Assembly (NCBI GenBank): GCA_013433145.1 | Contig: CM024173.1 | Coordinates: forward strand, 3,954,101-4,018,100 | Direction: 5' to 3' | Length of the DNA stretch: 64,000 nt | Source of the DNA: Ascaris suum | Lineage: Eukaryota; Nematoda; Chromadorea; Rhabditida; Ascarididae | Shown here: positions 1-24,600 of the stretch, one piece after another | Numbering within the stretch: position 1 is the first letter of the stretch | Layout of the letters: each line of letters opens with the position of its first letter | The notes under the pieces: model-generated | Seen by the model: only the letters and a program-made list of their open reading frames with translations | Database searches by the model: none | Told to the model about the DNA's origin: nothing | Program-made: the position numbers and the translations under genes

Positions 1-1589
1 ATTTATATTCAAACGTTCTTAAAGACGATAATTTTTGCATATATTTGTTAAAATTATTCATTGATTTATTAGTGACTCATTAGTTTGCATTTATACAAAC
101 TGTAGATAGAAATTCAGATGGAAAAATTGTAATGATTTAAATGCCAATAGATGCTTGCAAATTTAATGTGAATTAATTTCAACGAAAACATTAAAAGTTT
201 TATTGCAATCATAGTTCAACATATTACTCCAAGAAACTTGTTTTAGGCATTTTTCTTTTATGGCTTTGCATATTGCAACAGTCTGTCAAATGAATGGGGA
301 ACGGTGTTTTGATGACCGAGTAAGGTCAACAATAAGGCTTATTCTTACTAGATGAATGAATGAAATAATAATTAGGAGCGGTCAGTTTCACTAAAATTTC
401 TTCTTTACGAATTTCAGTGCAAAATTGCCCTCCAAGGCATTATTTGTTCCGTTTGTCTTCTTTAATTGGATGTGACACGTGAATGTCGAGAAAATTTCCT
501 TATTTGTCAAAGATCAGCAATCGACGTAGCACTTTGGATGCTAGGTCGAACTAAGCGCACTGAACTGAAAGGATTCTCTGAAAGTGGTATGAAAAGGTGT
601 GCTGATTTTGCATAACCTCTTCATTTCTCTACAGTCGCAATGTATATGTGTTGCAGGGTTTGTCACCATTGAAGAGGGCACTCTCATAGGAAAATCTATT
701 AAATTTGTGCTATACGATGTCGGTCGAATAAGCTTCAGTCGAGATTTGCCCGTTCACGGGGTTTGTTGAATCTTTTCTTTCTCAACTTAGGGGATAGAAA
801 TATTAGCTGCTAACTAAATAACGAATAGAAACGAAAGAAATTTTCAGCTTAAACACCTTAGCACCATAATAGTGAAAAATGAGCGCTGCAATAGGATGCA
901 CTCATGAATTGTTGAGAATATTGCACTCGTTTGCAACTCCTTTAACTTTCAAACATTTGCAATGGACGGTTGAAAGAGTAGAACTCACAGCCGATCCCTT
1001 CAGAGGTCTGCAGGTATGGCATCTCAAAAGAGCATTTTTAGCGCCACATGCATTTGCTCGTTCGTTACGAGCTCTTTTCTTATTTCATTTTCAAGCTTAT
1101 TTCTTAACGGGTAAATTCCTCTAAGAGAAAATGTTTGCAATTTTTCGTTGCAAAACTTCAAACTGCAAATTGTCCCTCCAATAGAAAACGTTTACCCATT
1201 GAGTGTCCACCAGTTCTTTATAACTGCAGTAATAACTCATATTTCGAAATATAATGACATCGTGGAACTTATTTTTGGATGCGACTCACCGGAATACTCA
1301 TTTCTTTGTTCGAATGCACCTTCTGGAGCCTTAATAAGGTTGCTGAAATTTCAGATGATTCGGGAATGGAGGCTTTTGGATAGTCGAACATTCGAAGCTC
1401 GCCTATTAATGGAGACACTCACACATAGAATGCAAATGCACACATCCATTATTTACAAGAAGATTTATCCCTTATAACTTTTTTATTTTATTGTTTTCTC
1501 AACAATCAATTAAGTATCCGCAGCGGAGCGCTGTAATGAAAACTAATGTTCAGGGCCATTTATATAGCCATGTTTTAAACAGGTGTTAA

Positions 1590-1665
1590 ACCTGTAATTT
1601 ATCACGCGGTGCGTGCCAAATGAATAAAGAAATATCGCCGATTAATGAGGACAGATTTCTTCGTT
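1590..1665. repeat. dispersed repeat copy 1 (pairs with 2315-2385)
   Basis: The segment TTTATCACGCGGTGCGTGCC followed by AAATGAATAAAGAAATA and TTGCCG-like sequence recurs in diverged form at 2315-2385 (TTATCACGTGGTGAGAGCCG, then AATGAATAAA and GTTGCCG), in the same orientation. Confidence 0.55.
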
Positions 1666-2314
1666 CGATTAAACCTTGCGTAGAACCTTCACAATACAAA
1701 TTGCTGAGATGAACGGTCTTTTATGAATGAACATATATAAAACGATTTCCAAATAGATGAAACGTTAAATGAGAATACGGATGATATTTCTCGACCTGTT
1801 TCACTAATTTCCCATGCAATCGGTAATTCAGAAGGACAGGACCATCAATTTTTATGTTAAGATTGAAAGAGTGGGAATCCTCGATCAATTTTTTTAGTGC
1901 ATCAAGTTTAAGAACGTTATTGAAAATATCGAATATAATGGTCGCCAACTTCAAGTTCTGAATCACTTTAGCACATTTTTATGAGCATTAAGCGCCCATG
2001 ATGATTTGTGAGGATCCGTCATTTGTGAATGTATCACGAACTAGACTTGCTGCCCGACACCAGTTAAGTGATGCAATCGTGAATCAATTGAATGCTGTCT
2101 GCAAGAAACGCTTTGTTTTATTTCTTTAATTTAAAGAAAAGAACATAAAAACCAGTAGGATCGAATGACTTTTTTTCACCGGAACAAGTTCTTTTACCCT
2201 TAGGGAAGTTTCACGTCTTTGTTTTGCTCGGAATGCAATATTGTTCGCAGCTTTATAGACATTTCACTATAAAAAGTGAAGAAAATATATGGAACAATTG
2301 CATGGAAAACGATA

Positions 2315-2385
2315 GATTTTTATCACGTGGTGAGAGCCGAATGAATAAAAAAAATGTTGCCGAATAGCATATTTCTTCATCATAA
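2315..2385. repeat. dispersed repeat copy 2 (pairs with 1590-1665)
   Basis: Diverged copy of the 1590-1665 element. Both share the TTATCACG-GGTG core, the AATGAATAAA stretch and an ATTTCTTC tail. Confidence 0.55.
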
Positions 2386-4674
2386 TGAAATCTCACGTTA
2401 TTGCGTTCAGTAATTTCTGCAGAGTACTATGCTGGATTTTATAAAATTTTATGAAGTTTCTTTGACGCTCAGTTCTTAACTCTCAAAAAACGGAAGTTAG
2501 AATTTCATTTAAGTGTGTAGATTAATTTGTAGCGAAGTGTACTTTCACTGAGTGACCTTCAAATATACGCACAATGCAATCTTACAATTTGATGAGGAAA
2601 AAGATGAGCAGAATTTTGATGTGAAATTTTAAAAGATGTGAAGAATCCGGTTAGTAACGGAGAAAGTTAAGTAGTTCCATCGTTTTTCAATTATAATTCA
2701 ACAAAACTTGTCAAAGGACACACAAGCACATATCTAAGAGGGTCAATAAGCGGAAGCCTGAAAGAAGTTGTTAGCGGCTTTTCCATACTTTTAAGTAAAT
2801 AGTTCGAAATATTACTACATAAGCGAGATCGTAGAAACAACTTGGAGGCAACCTCTAACACTAGAGTTTTCATTGACTATGGGAAATGAAATTGACTGAA
2901 AATGGAGTGAAATTGTTTGCGGCGCTTCATTGCAATACGAATAAGTTTGATAGCCATTACGAACGTGTTATTCTGAACCTTTGATTGAGTTTACGCTCCA
3001 CTCATCCAAATAAAGTAAATTCTCTCAATGGTTATCGAAGTGAAGAAATCCATTTCCTTAAATTGGGGACAAGTTTGGCGAATGAATGAATGTGTTTGTA
3101 TGTAATGTCTACGATATGAATGTGTTTAATCGCAAAAGCGTTTCATTATTTATGTTTTGCGTAATTGCTGAATTCCATTCGGATGTGTCTCTTTACTGTT
3201 TGTTTTAGACGAAATGGAACTCGTAGGCAATGTTATCGATTAGTCTTTATATCCAACGAAACAAACAGTATCATTAGCATGCATGATTTCCATACAAAAG
3301 ATACTGTAGCTGTTGCCATTTGATGTGGATGCATTACTTCGAACATCAAGATCGAGGATTTCACGCCGATATAAATACAGCATGAGAACTAATTAAATTG
3401 GTATTGGCTATGTATGCTTAAACAATACAATAAAATTTTGCGTCAAATGACGTCATTTTTTGCATCTTATAGATCAACATCTATCACGCAGTTGAGTAAA
3501 CATTTCAGATTAGGACAACATAAAAATTTTTGATTTCTTTCAACACAGCACAAAAACTTCTTCTGAGAGGAAATCTCTACTCATCGAAAAAGCTTTTGCA
3601 GATAATATTTCCCACATATTACCAAAAGTAGACAGAGAAATTTTACATGGCGTTTACCAATACTCCTATATTCTATGATCGAAGAATGCTCTCAACGTTC
3701 AACTTTCAACTTTACAACGAAAAAATATCAGTGAATGCAAGAGTCTGTTACAGCTCCAAATGAAATTGTGCTCAACGATTTCGATAGCACCGATGAGCTG
3801 AAATGTATTGTCAGAGAATATACTCAAAACTCAGTCATGCAAATAGCGCACAAGACATTTGTATACTTAATTGCTGACTCAAAGCCAATTACATTCAAAA
3901 ACAAAGGAGGCAATTTGAGCAGAGACGATTAGCTTATCACTCTGAAATAGACATCTATATTTTCGCTGATTTGTGTGATTTTCAGGCTAGTGAAGATATA
4001 CTTATTTGCTATTCCAGAAAGCAATAATGTCATTTGTATTAGGAAGAAATAATAATACAAAAAATTTGCAAACCGTAAAGAAACTATTTATCTGGGAAGA
4101 ATTCTTCTCCAAAACGAACCCAATCCCAGTGAACAAGACCCGGAAATGATCGATCAGAACGGGTATATTCCTAGAGTAAAGTTCCTCTTCATATTCGTAG
4201 GTATTTTACGCACTCATGATTACGTATAGCTGCCTATTTTTCTTTGAGGACCCCTAATTGAAGGTGTATTGCTGACGGTTGCATATGCCGCTAAATTTTT
4301 GAAGACGCAAATATAAAGAGGTTAAATGTAGAACATTTAAGAGCTTAACGAACAAAGCAGCATCTCGGAGATGTATATCCACAACTAATAAAAGCAAAAT
4401 CAAAACAGCTAACCATTTAATAAAAATTGGAGGTGAAGGTTCTCAATTAATGAGGTGAAAGAATTCCACCTTATTTGTATCCACTTGCTAAGGCTCTCAA
4501 TGCAGAAATTTCGGAAATTAGAAGTTTCCACCAACGATGTAACTTTAGTTTGGAAAGTAAGTTTTCTGTTCTCTCTCAGTGAAATAAAAAAATTTCCGGG
4601 AAAGTTGAATAATCTCCAAATATTGCCATCCCTACCATGTCAGTTTCAATTAATAGCATTGAGACGTCATTTCC

Positions 4675-4986
4675 GTGAAAATACCACCGGTTGTCATAGC
4701 CGCTCTCCTTATAATAAATGTGCTACCTGTGGCTAGATCCTCAGCGAAATACCTCGAAACGATATCGTATGGCCTCCCATTCGCATCAAAAAATGATTTC
4801 TCATGCCTTGCTCGGAAAGCAACATTATCGATCGGTTTCATTGAGGATAATATGCGAAACAGCAAATATTGCACGACCACAGATGTTCACCTTGCATTTA
4901 GGTGTGTACAAACGCAACGGGAAACAACTTGCCTCAAGTGTTTCGATAAGGAAGTGATACTTGAAGTAACGATTAAAGGAAAATAA
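4675..4986 (+). CDS. putative small secreted protein, 5' end unresolved
   Basis: The frame reads KIPPVVIAALLIINVLPVA from its start: a basic residue, a long hydrophobic core and a small-residue site near ARSSA, as in a signal peptide. About 80 residues follow with five cysteines (C-L, YC, C-V, C-LK-C) and a TAA at 4984. A candidate poly(A) signal AATAAA lies near 5105. The frame opens with GTG after a nearby in-frame TGA and has no ATG before the hydrophobic stretch, so an upstream exon would be needed; the only in-frame acceptor (ATTGAG before 4660) is poor. The opposite strand is open over 4650-4880. No homologue is recognised. Confidence 0.25.
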   Translation: MKIPPVVIAALLIINVLPVARSSAKYLETISYGLPFASKNDFSCLARKATLSIGFIEDNMRNSKYCTTTDVHLAFRCVQTQRETTCLKCFDKEVILEVTIKGK

Positions 4987-7422
4987 CTGGTATTATAGCA
5001 CTTATAGCACTGTTCGGGTGAGATTCATCATGCTGATATGATGTTACAGATAAAATTCCCATATCCTTGTGTATAATTCTTGACATAAGAAACTGTTTCG
5101 AATCAATAAAATCCATCCATTTTCTCCACTTCTCCTTTCTATCAACACTTCATTTAAACAACTGTCTCAAATTTAAAGAGTGGAGAGTTATGTGTGAAAA
5201 TATTTACAACAATTTAAAATTTACAGTTTTTTACTATACTGCTATGCGACATTTCCTCATTCAAATAAAATTATTTCCTATGCAATCGAAGAGTGAATAA
5301 AAATGATTTAATTTTTTCTCGTTCGACTCACACAATGAACCATCCATTTGGTTTGAGCTACTGCTGCACAATAAAAGAACTTGAAGGGCTATAAATTTTT
5401 AGGGGACATTTTGTAATCAAAGAGAGCGGCAATACTTCCATGTTTAGTGGCACTCATGTAAGGGAAGCCAAGCTTGTCTGATCATTGTACATGTCGAGTG
5501 GAATGGGTAATTTCAATTATCTGATAATTCCCATCAAAACAATAAAACACTCGAGCGCCCAAATGAAAAAGAAAAGCGCTTTAAAGTCATCTGCGAATAC
5601 AATAACTTCAACTTCAGCTAATTCATTTGTGCAAAAGTGCAACAAAACCCAAAAAACCAATTCGTAAACACGAGATTGCTTAATAAGGAAACTCAACGTC
5701 AATCAAAGTGGGGAACGATTTCTATAAGAACTAATGAATATCTAACATCCATCTTTTCGATAGCTTTACCATATCAGCACCCAACTTGATCCCTAATATG
5801 GCTATAAGCACTGTTCCTTCTCTAACAATCCTATCGAATAAATCCACTCATGAAACGCTTGTCATTTGGGTTTTAATAAATGCATGGAATCACTGCAATA
5901 AGCGAATTCGACTTGACACAATCTTTGCGAATCCTTTTCCACTTTATAAAATACTCGATGCCACTCAATCTACGACCGCTTCACTTCTCATTTATATATC
6001 ATCAATGCCGATGAGGATTTGAACACGCAAATTTACCGACAAGCTTCACTTACGCAATGTGGCATTTAACGACTCTAAGTTGACGCTTTCCTGTTTTGTT
6101 CACTCATTGAGAATACGAGCTTATTGTATTTGCACCACGTCATAACCGGCTCTTAACACTCTCTAAATGTCTGGAATAACTGACCACCAGTATATTACCA
6201 AGAATATTCATTTTTAGTTCTCAGCAACCAATTAGGACCTATTAACTCGTTTACTCGATAATGCATTGTGTTCCTTTAATTTACCATAGGAACATTTATT
6301 CAAGGTTCATCGTTTCTTTGCTCGCAAATTTTTAATGCTCTCTTCTTGAATTGTCCTCTCGTTCTTTTCATGGTCGTATCGCGCAACCCACAAAGTACAC
6401 CAAGCAGTATAAGTCCTTATAGATTATGCGTCCGACTCGCAACGCCAACGTGGTGCTGGAGAATATAGCTTCACTATCCAGTTCGACATCGTAATGTTCA
6501 TGTTGTAATCAACTTTAGTCCACTTAAAGGCACTCTTATAGCCAATCGCATAAGGGCAACATCCGAACGTAATGGCACCATTGCAAAGAGAAGCATAACA
6601 ACGTCGTTATTACTTCATCCGGCCAGCTGTAGGAGAAAACTAGTTTTTTTATAACGGCGCTGTCGCTGTGCAGTAATACAGATGCAGCCAGACGTACTGC
6701 GGAACGACGTTCGGCTACAGTGCAGCAATACTGGTGCATAACGGCATCACCACAGTCAGCTCGACGCCATTACGTCGGTCTTCATGACAACGCCATCGTC
6801 TTCAGACGCATAACTGTGATCGGTGGCACAAGTAATTTTTGCAGCCGGCGAGTCTTTTAAACCCACCGCAGTAGCCGGTTGCATAATATCACATTTGAGG
6901 GTAATTTTACGATTGCACCTCAATAGGTCGCTATGTGGTTCAGCAATGTCGGCTTGGTGTTGCTGAGTATTGCTCAATCGACGGGAAACAGACTCTTTCT
7001 TAAATTAGCATTTCCAACAGTTTACTCGACAATACGATCCAGATGCCTAGTGAACAACTAGAAACTACACCGGGAAAGAATGACAAACAATGAAAACGAC
7101 GAGACGAAAGTGATCAGCGAAATAAAAAATGCCCATATCTTGTGAAATATTCGAATCACGAACTGCGGCATAACAGTTCATTCAAATTTCACTTCGGAAA
7201 GCGAATATTCCTATCTCTTTTCCTTATCAACCGTCCGTCCCTTCGTGTAAACAACACCAACGCACCCTTCCCAATCTTAGCACACAACCCTTTTCCCACA
7301 TTCGAGTCTTCACTTTCAAATATACACACAAACACACCAGAAACATCGCATTGCACGTTGAACACCAGACATGGAATAAAAAGAAGCAGGCTTCCAGAGA
7401 AAAACTTCAGAAAATGAGCTCT
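4987..7422. other. intergenic, downstream of dld
   Basis: The 3' flank of dld on the minus strand, holding the CpG-rich degenerate repeat block at 6530-6985. Small open frames at 5485-5667 and 5786-6022 are not coding-like. No clear minus-strand poly(A) signal was seen close to the dld stop; the nearest clear AATAAA (TTTATT on plus) is near 6291, about 1.1 kb downstream. Confidence 0.5.
6530..6985. repeat. CpG-rich block with degenerate internal repeats
   Basis: In AT-rich surroundings this block is GC- and CpG-rich. It carries related segments, for example CTGTGCAGTAATACAGATGCA near 6665 and CTACAGTGCAGCAATACTGG near 6713, plus several variants of AACG-CGTT-TTAC. Minus-strand frames (6536-6739 and 6756-6977) are open but appear repeat-derived. 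It could be a decayed mobile element, but no transposase motif or terminal repeat is recognised. Confidence 0.4.
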
Positions 7423-19785
<12,363 letters not shown>

Positions 19786-19800
19786 TTGGATTGCAGCTCG

Positions 19801-20078
19801 ATGACGAGAGGTCTTTTTGGTTTCTTGCCTTGCGTTGCGCAATGTGGGGCGGCGCCCTACGAAACCATCGAATCACCAGGCGGCTGTTCCCATCAGTGCA
19901 ACAATTGGTGTGGATATACGTGCAAATGTGGATTTCGAGTCGACGACCAGGCTGTTCTAGAAGACAGTTAGCTCTAGTGGCCGACCTCTGTTCATAGCTA
20001 CTGTACTTTTGAAAAGCTTCCTTTTCTTTTCCAGCGATACAAAGCGATTGCCTCCTAGCAACTTGCCTGGAGCGATGA
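19801..20078 (+). CDS. putative small cysteine-rich protein (TIL- or EGF-like pattern), two exons
   Basis: An acceptor-like TTGGATTGCAG stands four bases before an ATG at 19801. Exon 1 (19801-19966) ends GAC-A at a GTTAGC donor. Exon 2 starts at 20035 after a strong polypyrimidine acceptor (CTTTTCTTTTCCAG) and reaches TGA at 20078. The join gives 69 residues with nine cysteines: C-x3-C near the start, then GGCSHQCNNWCGYTCKCGF, then a C-x4-C pair at the end. The spacing C-x3-C-x3-C-x3-C-x-C-GF recalls the C-terminal half of trypsin-inhibitor-like (TIL) domains; the GGCSHQC start also recalls EGF modules. The N-terminus is only weakly hydrophobic, so a signal-peptide exon may lie upstream. The minus strand is also open across 19757-20188, which leaves the strand assignment uncertain. 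Inside exon 2 a second donor (GAAT then GTAAGTTG) exists near 20152 in a different frame. Confidence 0.35.
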
Positions 20079-20482
20079 AGGAACCAATGCAAGCACGCTG
20101 TGCACTTTTGTTGTGGATCTCTGCACCGAGCGCACCCCAAACAGATAACGAATGTAAGTTGTTTCAACTTTGGCCCGAACTCTCCCACTTTTTAGCTCGA
20201 GTTGCTGGAGCTGCTTTCGCTAAAATTTGCTCAATGATGGCTGACATGAAGTTCAGATTGATAAAAATTACTCCTTTCGATTCATTTCAGCTTCATTCAA
20301 AAAAGACCCGCGGAAAAATGAACATTTTTTGCTTTGAACATCTTACGTGCTAAACTTTTATACTTCAAAAGTGGTTAATGAAAGAAGTACGCAGCGAATT
20401 GAAAGCCGATTAAGAGCAAAGCCACACCGCTACAGCGAGTCACTATGTCGATGAGTTGCAATGACCGATCCTCATTTCGTCC

Positions 20483-20595
20483 CAATAATTGCAATGTTAT
20501 TACAACTGCAATTCTTTCCGCCCCCTTGAATTGCAATTCATTTTGCCCCTATAGTTGCAGTTATAATTGCAATCCATTTCATCTTTGTGATTGCA
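20483..20595. repeat. degenerate tandem repeats built on TTGCAAT
   Basis: Six to seven copies of a TTGCAAT/ATTGCAA core occur within about 110 bases, alternating with pyrimidine-rich spacers such as TCTTTCCGCCCCC and CATTTTGCCCC. The block looks like two or three degenerate units of roughly 35-45 bases. Confidence 0.6.
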
Positions 20596-21581
20596 ATGCT
20601 ATAACTTACTAACAGAGGAATTTTTCTGGTAATACAACAAAATTGCATATATTACTGAGTAATTAAAAAATTCACGGATATTTCTTTTTTGATGATTACC
20701 CTTAATTCGTTAACAGCTAATATAAATTCCCGTCGAAATTTGACGGAGAACAACTTCCCGTGGCAAAGACAAGCGAATCGTTTCGGTCACGAGAAGCTTG
20801 AAGAAATAAAGCTGCTATATCAGACCGTTACAAACAAATTAAATCATGACACTACTAAGGCCAATTGCATTTTATTAAACAAAAGTATTTGCAGAGAACG
20901 GAAAGCCGGAGTGAGGTGGCGAGAGGAAGGGGACATGGAGGGGGTACGAAAAGAAAAGAAAGACAACAGAGTTTCCCTTCCAATGCAGTCGGCGCGTACT
21001 ACAGTACCGCAAGAAAAAGTCTTATGTGACCAGAGGTGATAAAAAAAGAAAAAAACTTTGAAAGGATCTAGATAGAAGATAGCTAAAACCCCTTAAAAAG
21101 TTCCAGAATATTCGTCTTCCTTTGAAAAGGCAAAAAAAGTTCGCCCAATAAACGAGTGGAAAATCTATCAACAACAACTGAATAAACATTGTCGCCAAAT
21201 AGGTTTATTACAAAATAAATGCGTAACCATCAAAACTTTTGCTAATTTAATGACGTCATTATCGTCAATAACAATTGTGGACATGAATAAGATCAATGCA
21301 CCATTTATATGGGAATACGATAAGATGTGGTGTTTGAAATGAAAGCGGAAGTCAGCCGTGTGCGAGCTCACCTCACTACTTTCCGTTATATTGGATGGTA
21401 TCATTTTTTAAATTGGACTTATTGCCACGTTCAATGACGACTGAGAACTCATCCCTCTCCCCTATAAAAATGAAACTGATTTACAAGAAACTCCTTGCAA
21501 TTCACAACATGAGAGAATCGAGCAGAACACGAAACCTCCTCTGTCATTCTCAAGGTGGGATCGTCACTTACTAATACTCAC

Positions 21582-21622
21582 TCTTTATGACGGGTGTTTT
21601 TAGAGAATATATACAAAGATGC
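21582..21622 (-). CDS. possible upstream exon of dihydrolipoamide dehydrogenase (weak)
   Basis: The dld gene lacks its targeting-peptide exon, which must lie upstream of 15051 on the minus strand. This 41-nt stretch has a good acceptor (TATTTTGCAG) and a good donor (AAAGA then GTGAGTATT). Two of its frames are open. One gives ASLYIFSKNTRHK (enters phase 0, leaves phase 2). The other gives HLCIYSLKTPVIK (enters phase 2, leaves phase 1), which could join the alternative dld acceptor at 15051 in frame. Such an exon could be the end of a targeting peptide, but the implied intron would be about 6.5 kb, far longer than the others in the gene, and no convincing ATG exon was found. Another possible source is the open frame starting at 22011 (minus), which ends at a CAG then GTCATC donor. 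Confidence 0.15.
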
Positions 21623-24600
21623 CTGCAAAATACATCGAGTAAGAATAAAAAATTTTAACATTGCAATAACTGTAAGTTAAGAGTAATATGGAGTTATACA
21701 ATTAGTGATAGAGGCACTGATACATATCCCGACGAAGAATTGATGAACACAGTCATATAATACCTATATAAGTATCGTAAACGACTGATTACGAATTACA
21801 TCCGATGTTACGAACAGATTAACCGAGACACTTGTTCGATTCTCTTCCCCCACAGCAAGCACTTCCGCTCATTTTGAATGATGATGACCTGCCAGGATGA
21901 AAGGGATGTGCATCGTTTGCACGTGCTGTGCCTCGCGACGAAAATTTCTGCATAAAGTGAGGTATGAGGGTTTCTGCCGTTGAATGGGATAGACAAGGAC
22001 GATCCGATCATGATGTAAAGGCGTCAACTTCATGGAAAACTGGAGCCACTGAGCGCATGAACTAAATAAATGAAAGTAGACACGGCGACCTCCTAGGAGT
22101 ACAAACTGAATAGGTCAAGCGTATTCATCCACATGTGACAATGAAAACAGAGTGGAGACGGGAGGGGGCAAAAAGCAAACAAGTGCCTTAAGTCTGTGCA
22201 CATAAGAAGACGAGACCGAACGTGAGATTCTCCGTCCACCAATAAACTCGCTCCCCCACGAAGTGCATTTTATTTCATGGATCTCTCAGCCGTTTCCTTC
22301 CGTTCATATAGACGAACACCGCACAATAAAGAACACAACAGTGAAACATGTATAAGTAACGTAAGAAGGGTGAGTCTTTTGTTTTGCTGTCTGTTAATAG
22401 AAAGCAATAATATCCTCTAGCGTTCGCACTAAGACTCCCTGCTCTAGTGATCATTAAAAATTAAAAAACGCATCACAGAAAGCGGTCATTCACGTTATAC
22501 TACCTGTACCCTCTATCTCCCCTCATCCAATCTAGAAATGAATGTTCAAGAGGGGACTCAGCTAGCATTTTACGACTCACAAATCAGAACAAATACATTT
22601 TTCAATAAGTTTACGAGATAGTCGACGGGAATAAATATTATATAAGTTGGTAAATAAGAAGCTCTTAAGAAACAAATAAGCAAACAACGATCGTGTAGCC
22701 AGCAATGACCTGCAAATTCAAACACAGTACATCAGAATCTATGCAATAGTGGAATTGCCGAGGTTTGTTTGCACACATCTTTGTTTTGAATATTTGATCA
22801 ACATTTGCAATATGCATCCAACATTCCCCTCATCTTCTTATCGAATATTCCTTTAAATCCTCTATATTAATGGGCTACCTCCATTCCCTTCCCCTTCCCT
22901 CCCCTCAATTCCGTTTCCAGTAACTACTGGAACTATAAACTTTGACTAAAATAGAGTGATAAAGGCTTCAACCTTACATTGTTTTGCAAATTTCTTAGCA
23001 CTTTCTTAAGCTTTTGATCTATTCTTACTTATCCTCCCCTCCTTATGCAAGTCATTCAGCGAGCCTACCCCGCCTCCCCTCCTCTGCGATTAAAAGTAGG
23101 TATGGCTCAGCTCTGATTCATACAATAGGTTACATTCGGTTAGCGTTGACGTTCATTTTTTTCAATTGCACAAATAAGTCACGACATGCTATCAGCAAGT
23201 AAGCTTACGACATCTTCAAAGTGGTCATTACTGACAGATATCCATTGCCCTAAACGAAAATACACGATTCAATGCTCCGTAATACAACAACAATTAAAAG
23301 AAGTTGCTTTGTTTGTCATCGATATGATATCAACAACTCCATTGGTATTACCTTCAAGACAAGAAGGTGGAAAAGCAGTTTGGTGAGTCTTCCATAAAAT
23401 TAGAACATCGAACTTGACAACGGACAATTACTGAGAGCACAAATTTAAATTTAAATGAAGTTTGAATCAAAACGGAAACGCCAAAAACTTTGGAAGGCCG
23501 AGACAGATAGCAAAAATAGAGGAGGAAAAAATAACTGCCGCCTCCTTTCCCAATCAAATCACCTCCTTCCCTTCACCTCCGATGTCCATATTTTAATCCA
23601 ACAAACAATAAATTTTCACTAGTCACTATAACGGGAAAATTAATGAGGAAAGAGAACAGCACACAGAAAATATAAAATATGATGAACTATACTGTCTAAA
23701 GAATCAAAGAGTTTAAGAGATTTATTAACTAACTGAGTTTATAACGTATAGAAAGAAGCAACAGAAAAAAGGATGAAAAATTACGAAAATATTCAACGAA
23801 TAAGTTTGCAGAATGCATTTTCAACTTCTCGAGGAAAATCACGACGTTCCCTTTACCGAACGCAAATAAAATGGATAAAACAAGAAATACTGGGGATTGA
23901 AAGCACTTCCTTGATTTCATTTCTGCAATATTAAATGAGAGTATAACATCCAAAAACCTGGACGAAATCCGATCCAAGAGCCGTATGAGCTGAGGTCGGT
24001 TGCCGATCGAGATCGGGACAACGGCTAATTGGTTAAGTCGGATCCTGATTTTTTCGTGAATAGATTTGCACAAAAGAAACACTGAAGTTAAAAAGTAATG
24101 CCCTGTTGCAGGTAAAAGTGGCCAATTAAAATTGTCGGACGATATGAAGCACACTGAACAATTTGAAAAGTTGTTTCATCGACCGACTTTTCACCATGCG
24201 TTTATCGATTTAAAGTTATGCTTGTATTTACTCGCTTTGAAGTACAAATAAACTCATATCTTTGCTTCCAGGTTGCAAAAAATAAGTTGCCGTCGACTGA
24301 TCTTTCACGGAAATATAGGTACATACGTGAACGTATTTTTACATAAGAATGACTCCTAATTCAAATGTAAAGTCCCTTATAACTCCTATAAAAGGCTGAC
24401 AGTGAGTTCTCAGCAGATAAAATATGACCTTTAGATACGACGCAAGCACGACAATGCACTTAAGTAGCTTTATATCCTCTTGGCGTATCACCGGCTAATC
24501 GAACGTCATGCTTAGACAGGCTACAAATTAGAAACACGTAAAAATGCGGCTTGCAAAAATGTTAAAGCTATGCTTTGCGTCAGTCGGCGGTGCTACCTGA

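Larger units (their letters stand above)
1..4650. other. intergenic, no confirmed gene
   Basis: AT-rich sequence with the 1590/2315 repeat pair. Two plus-strand open frames are noted but unsupported. One is at 879-1124; its first 45 codons end at a CAG-GTATGG donor. The other is at 1148-1477 and could be a following exon, but no in-phase acceptor was found. A 65-codon plus frame at 3735-3932 begins MQESVTAPNEIVLNDF four bases after an ATATCAG acceptor-like site. None has a recognised family. Confidence 0.5.

Noticed and set aside
23729..24154. 141-codon minus-strand hydrophobic frame
   Set aside because: It is rich in Phe/Leu/Ser/Ile as expected from AT-rich DNA, with no recognised motif, no splice context and no suitable neighbours.
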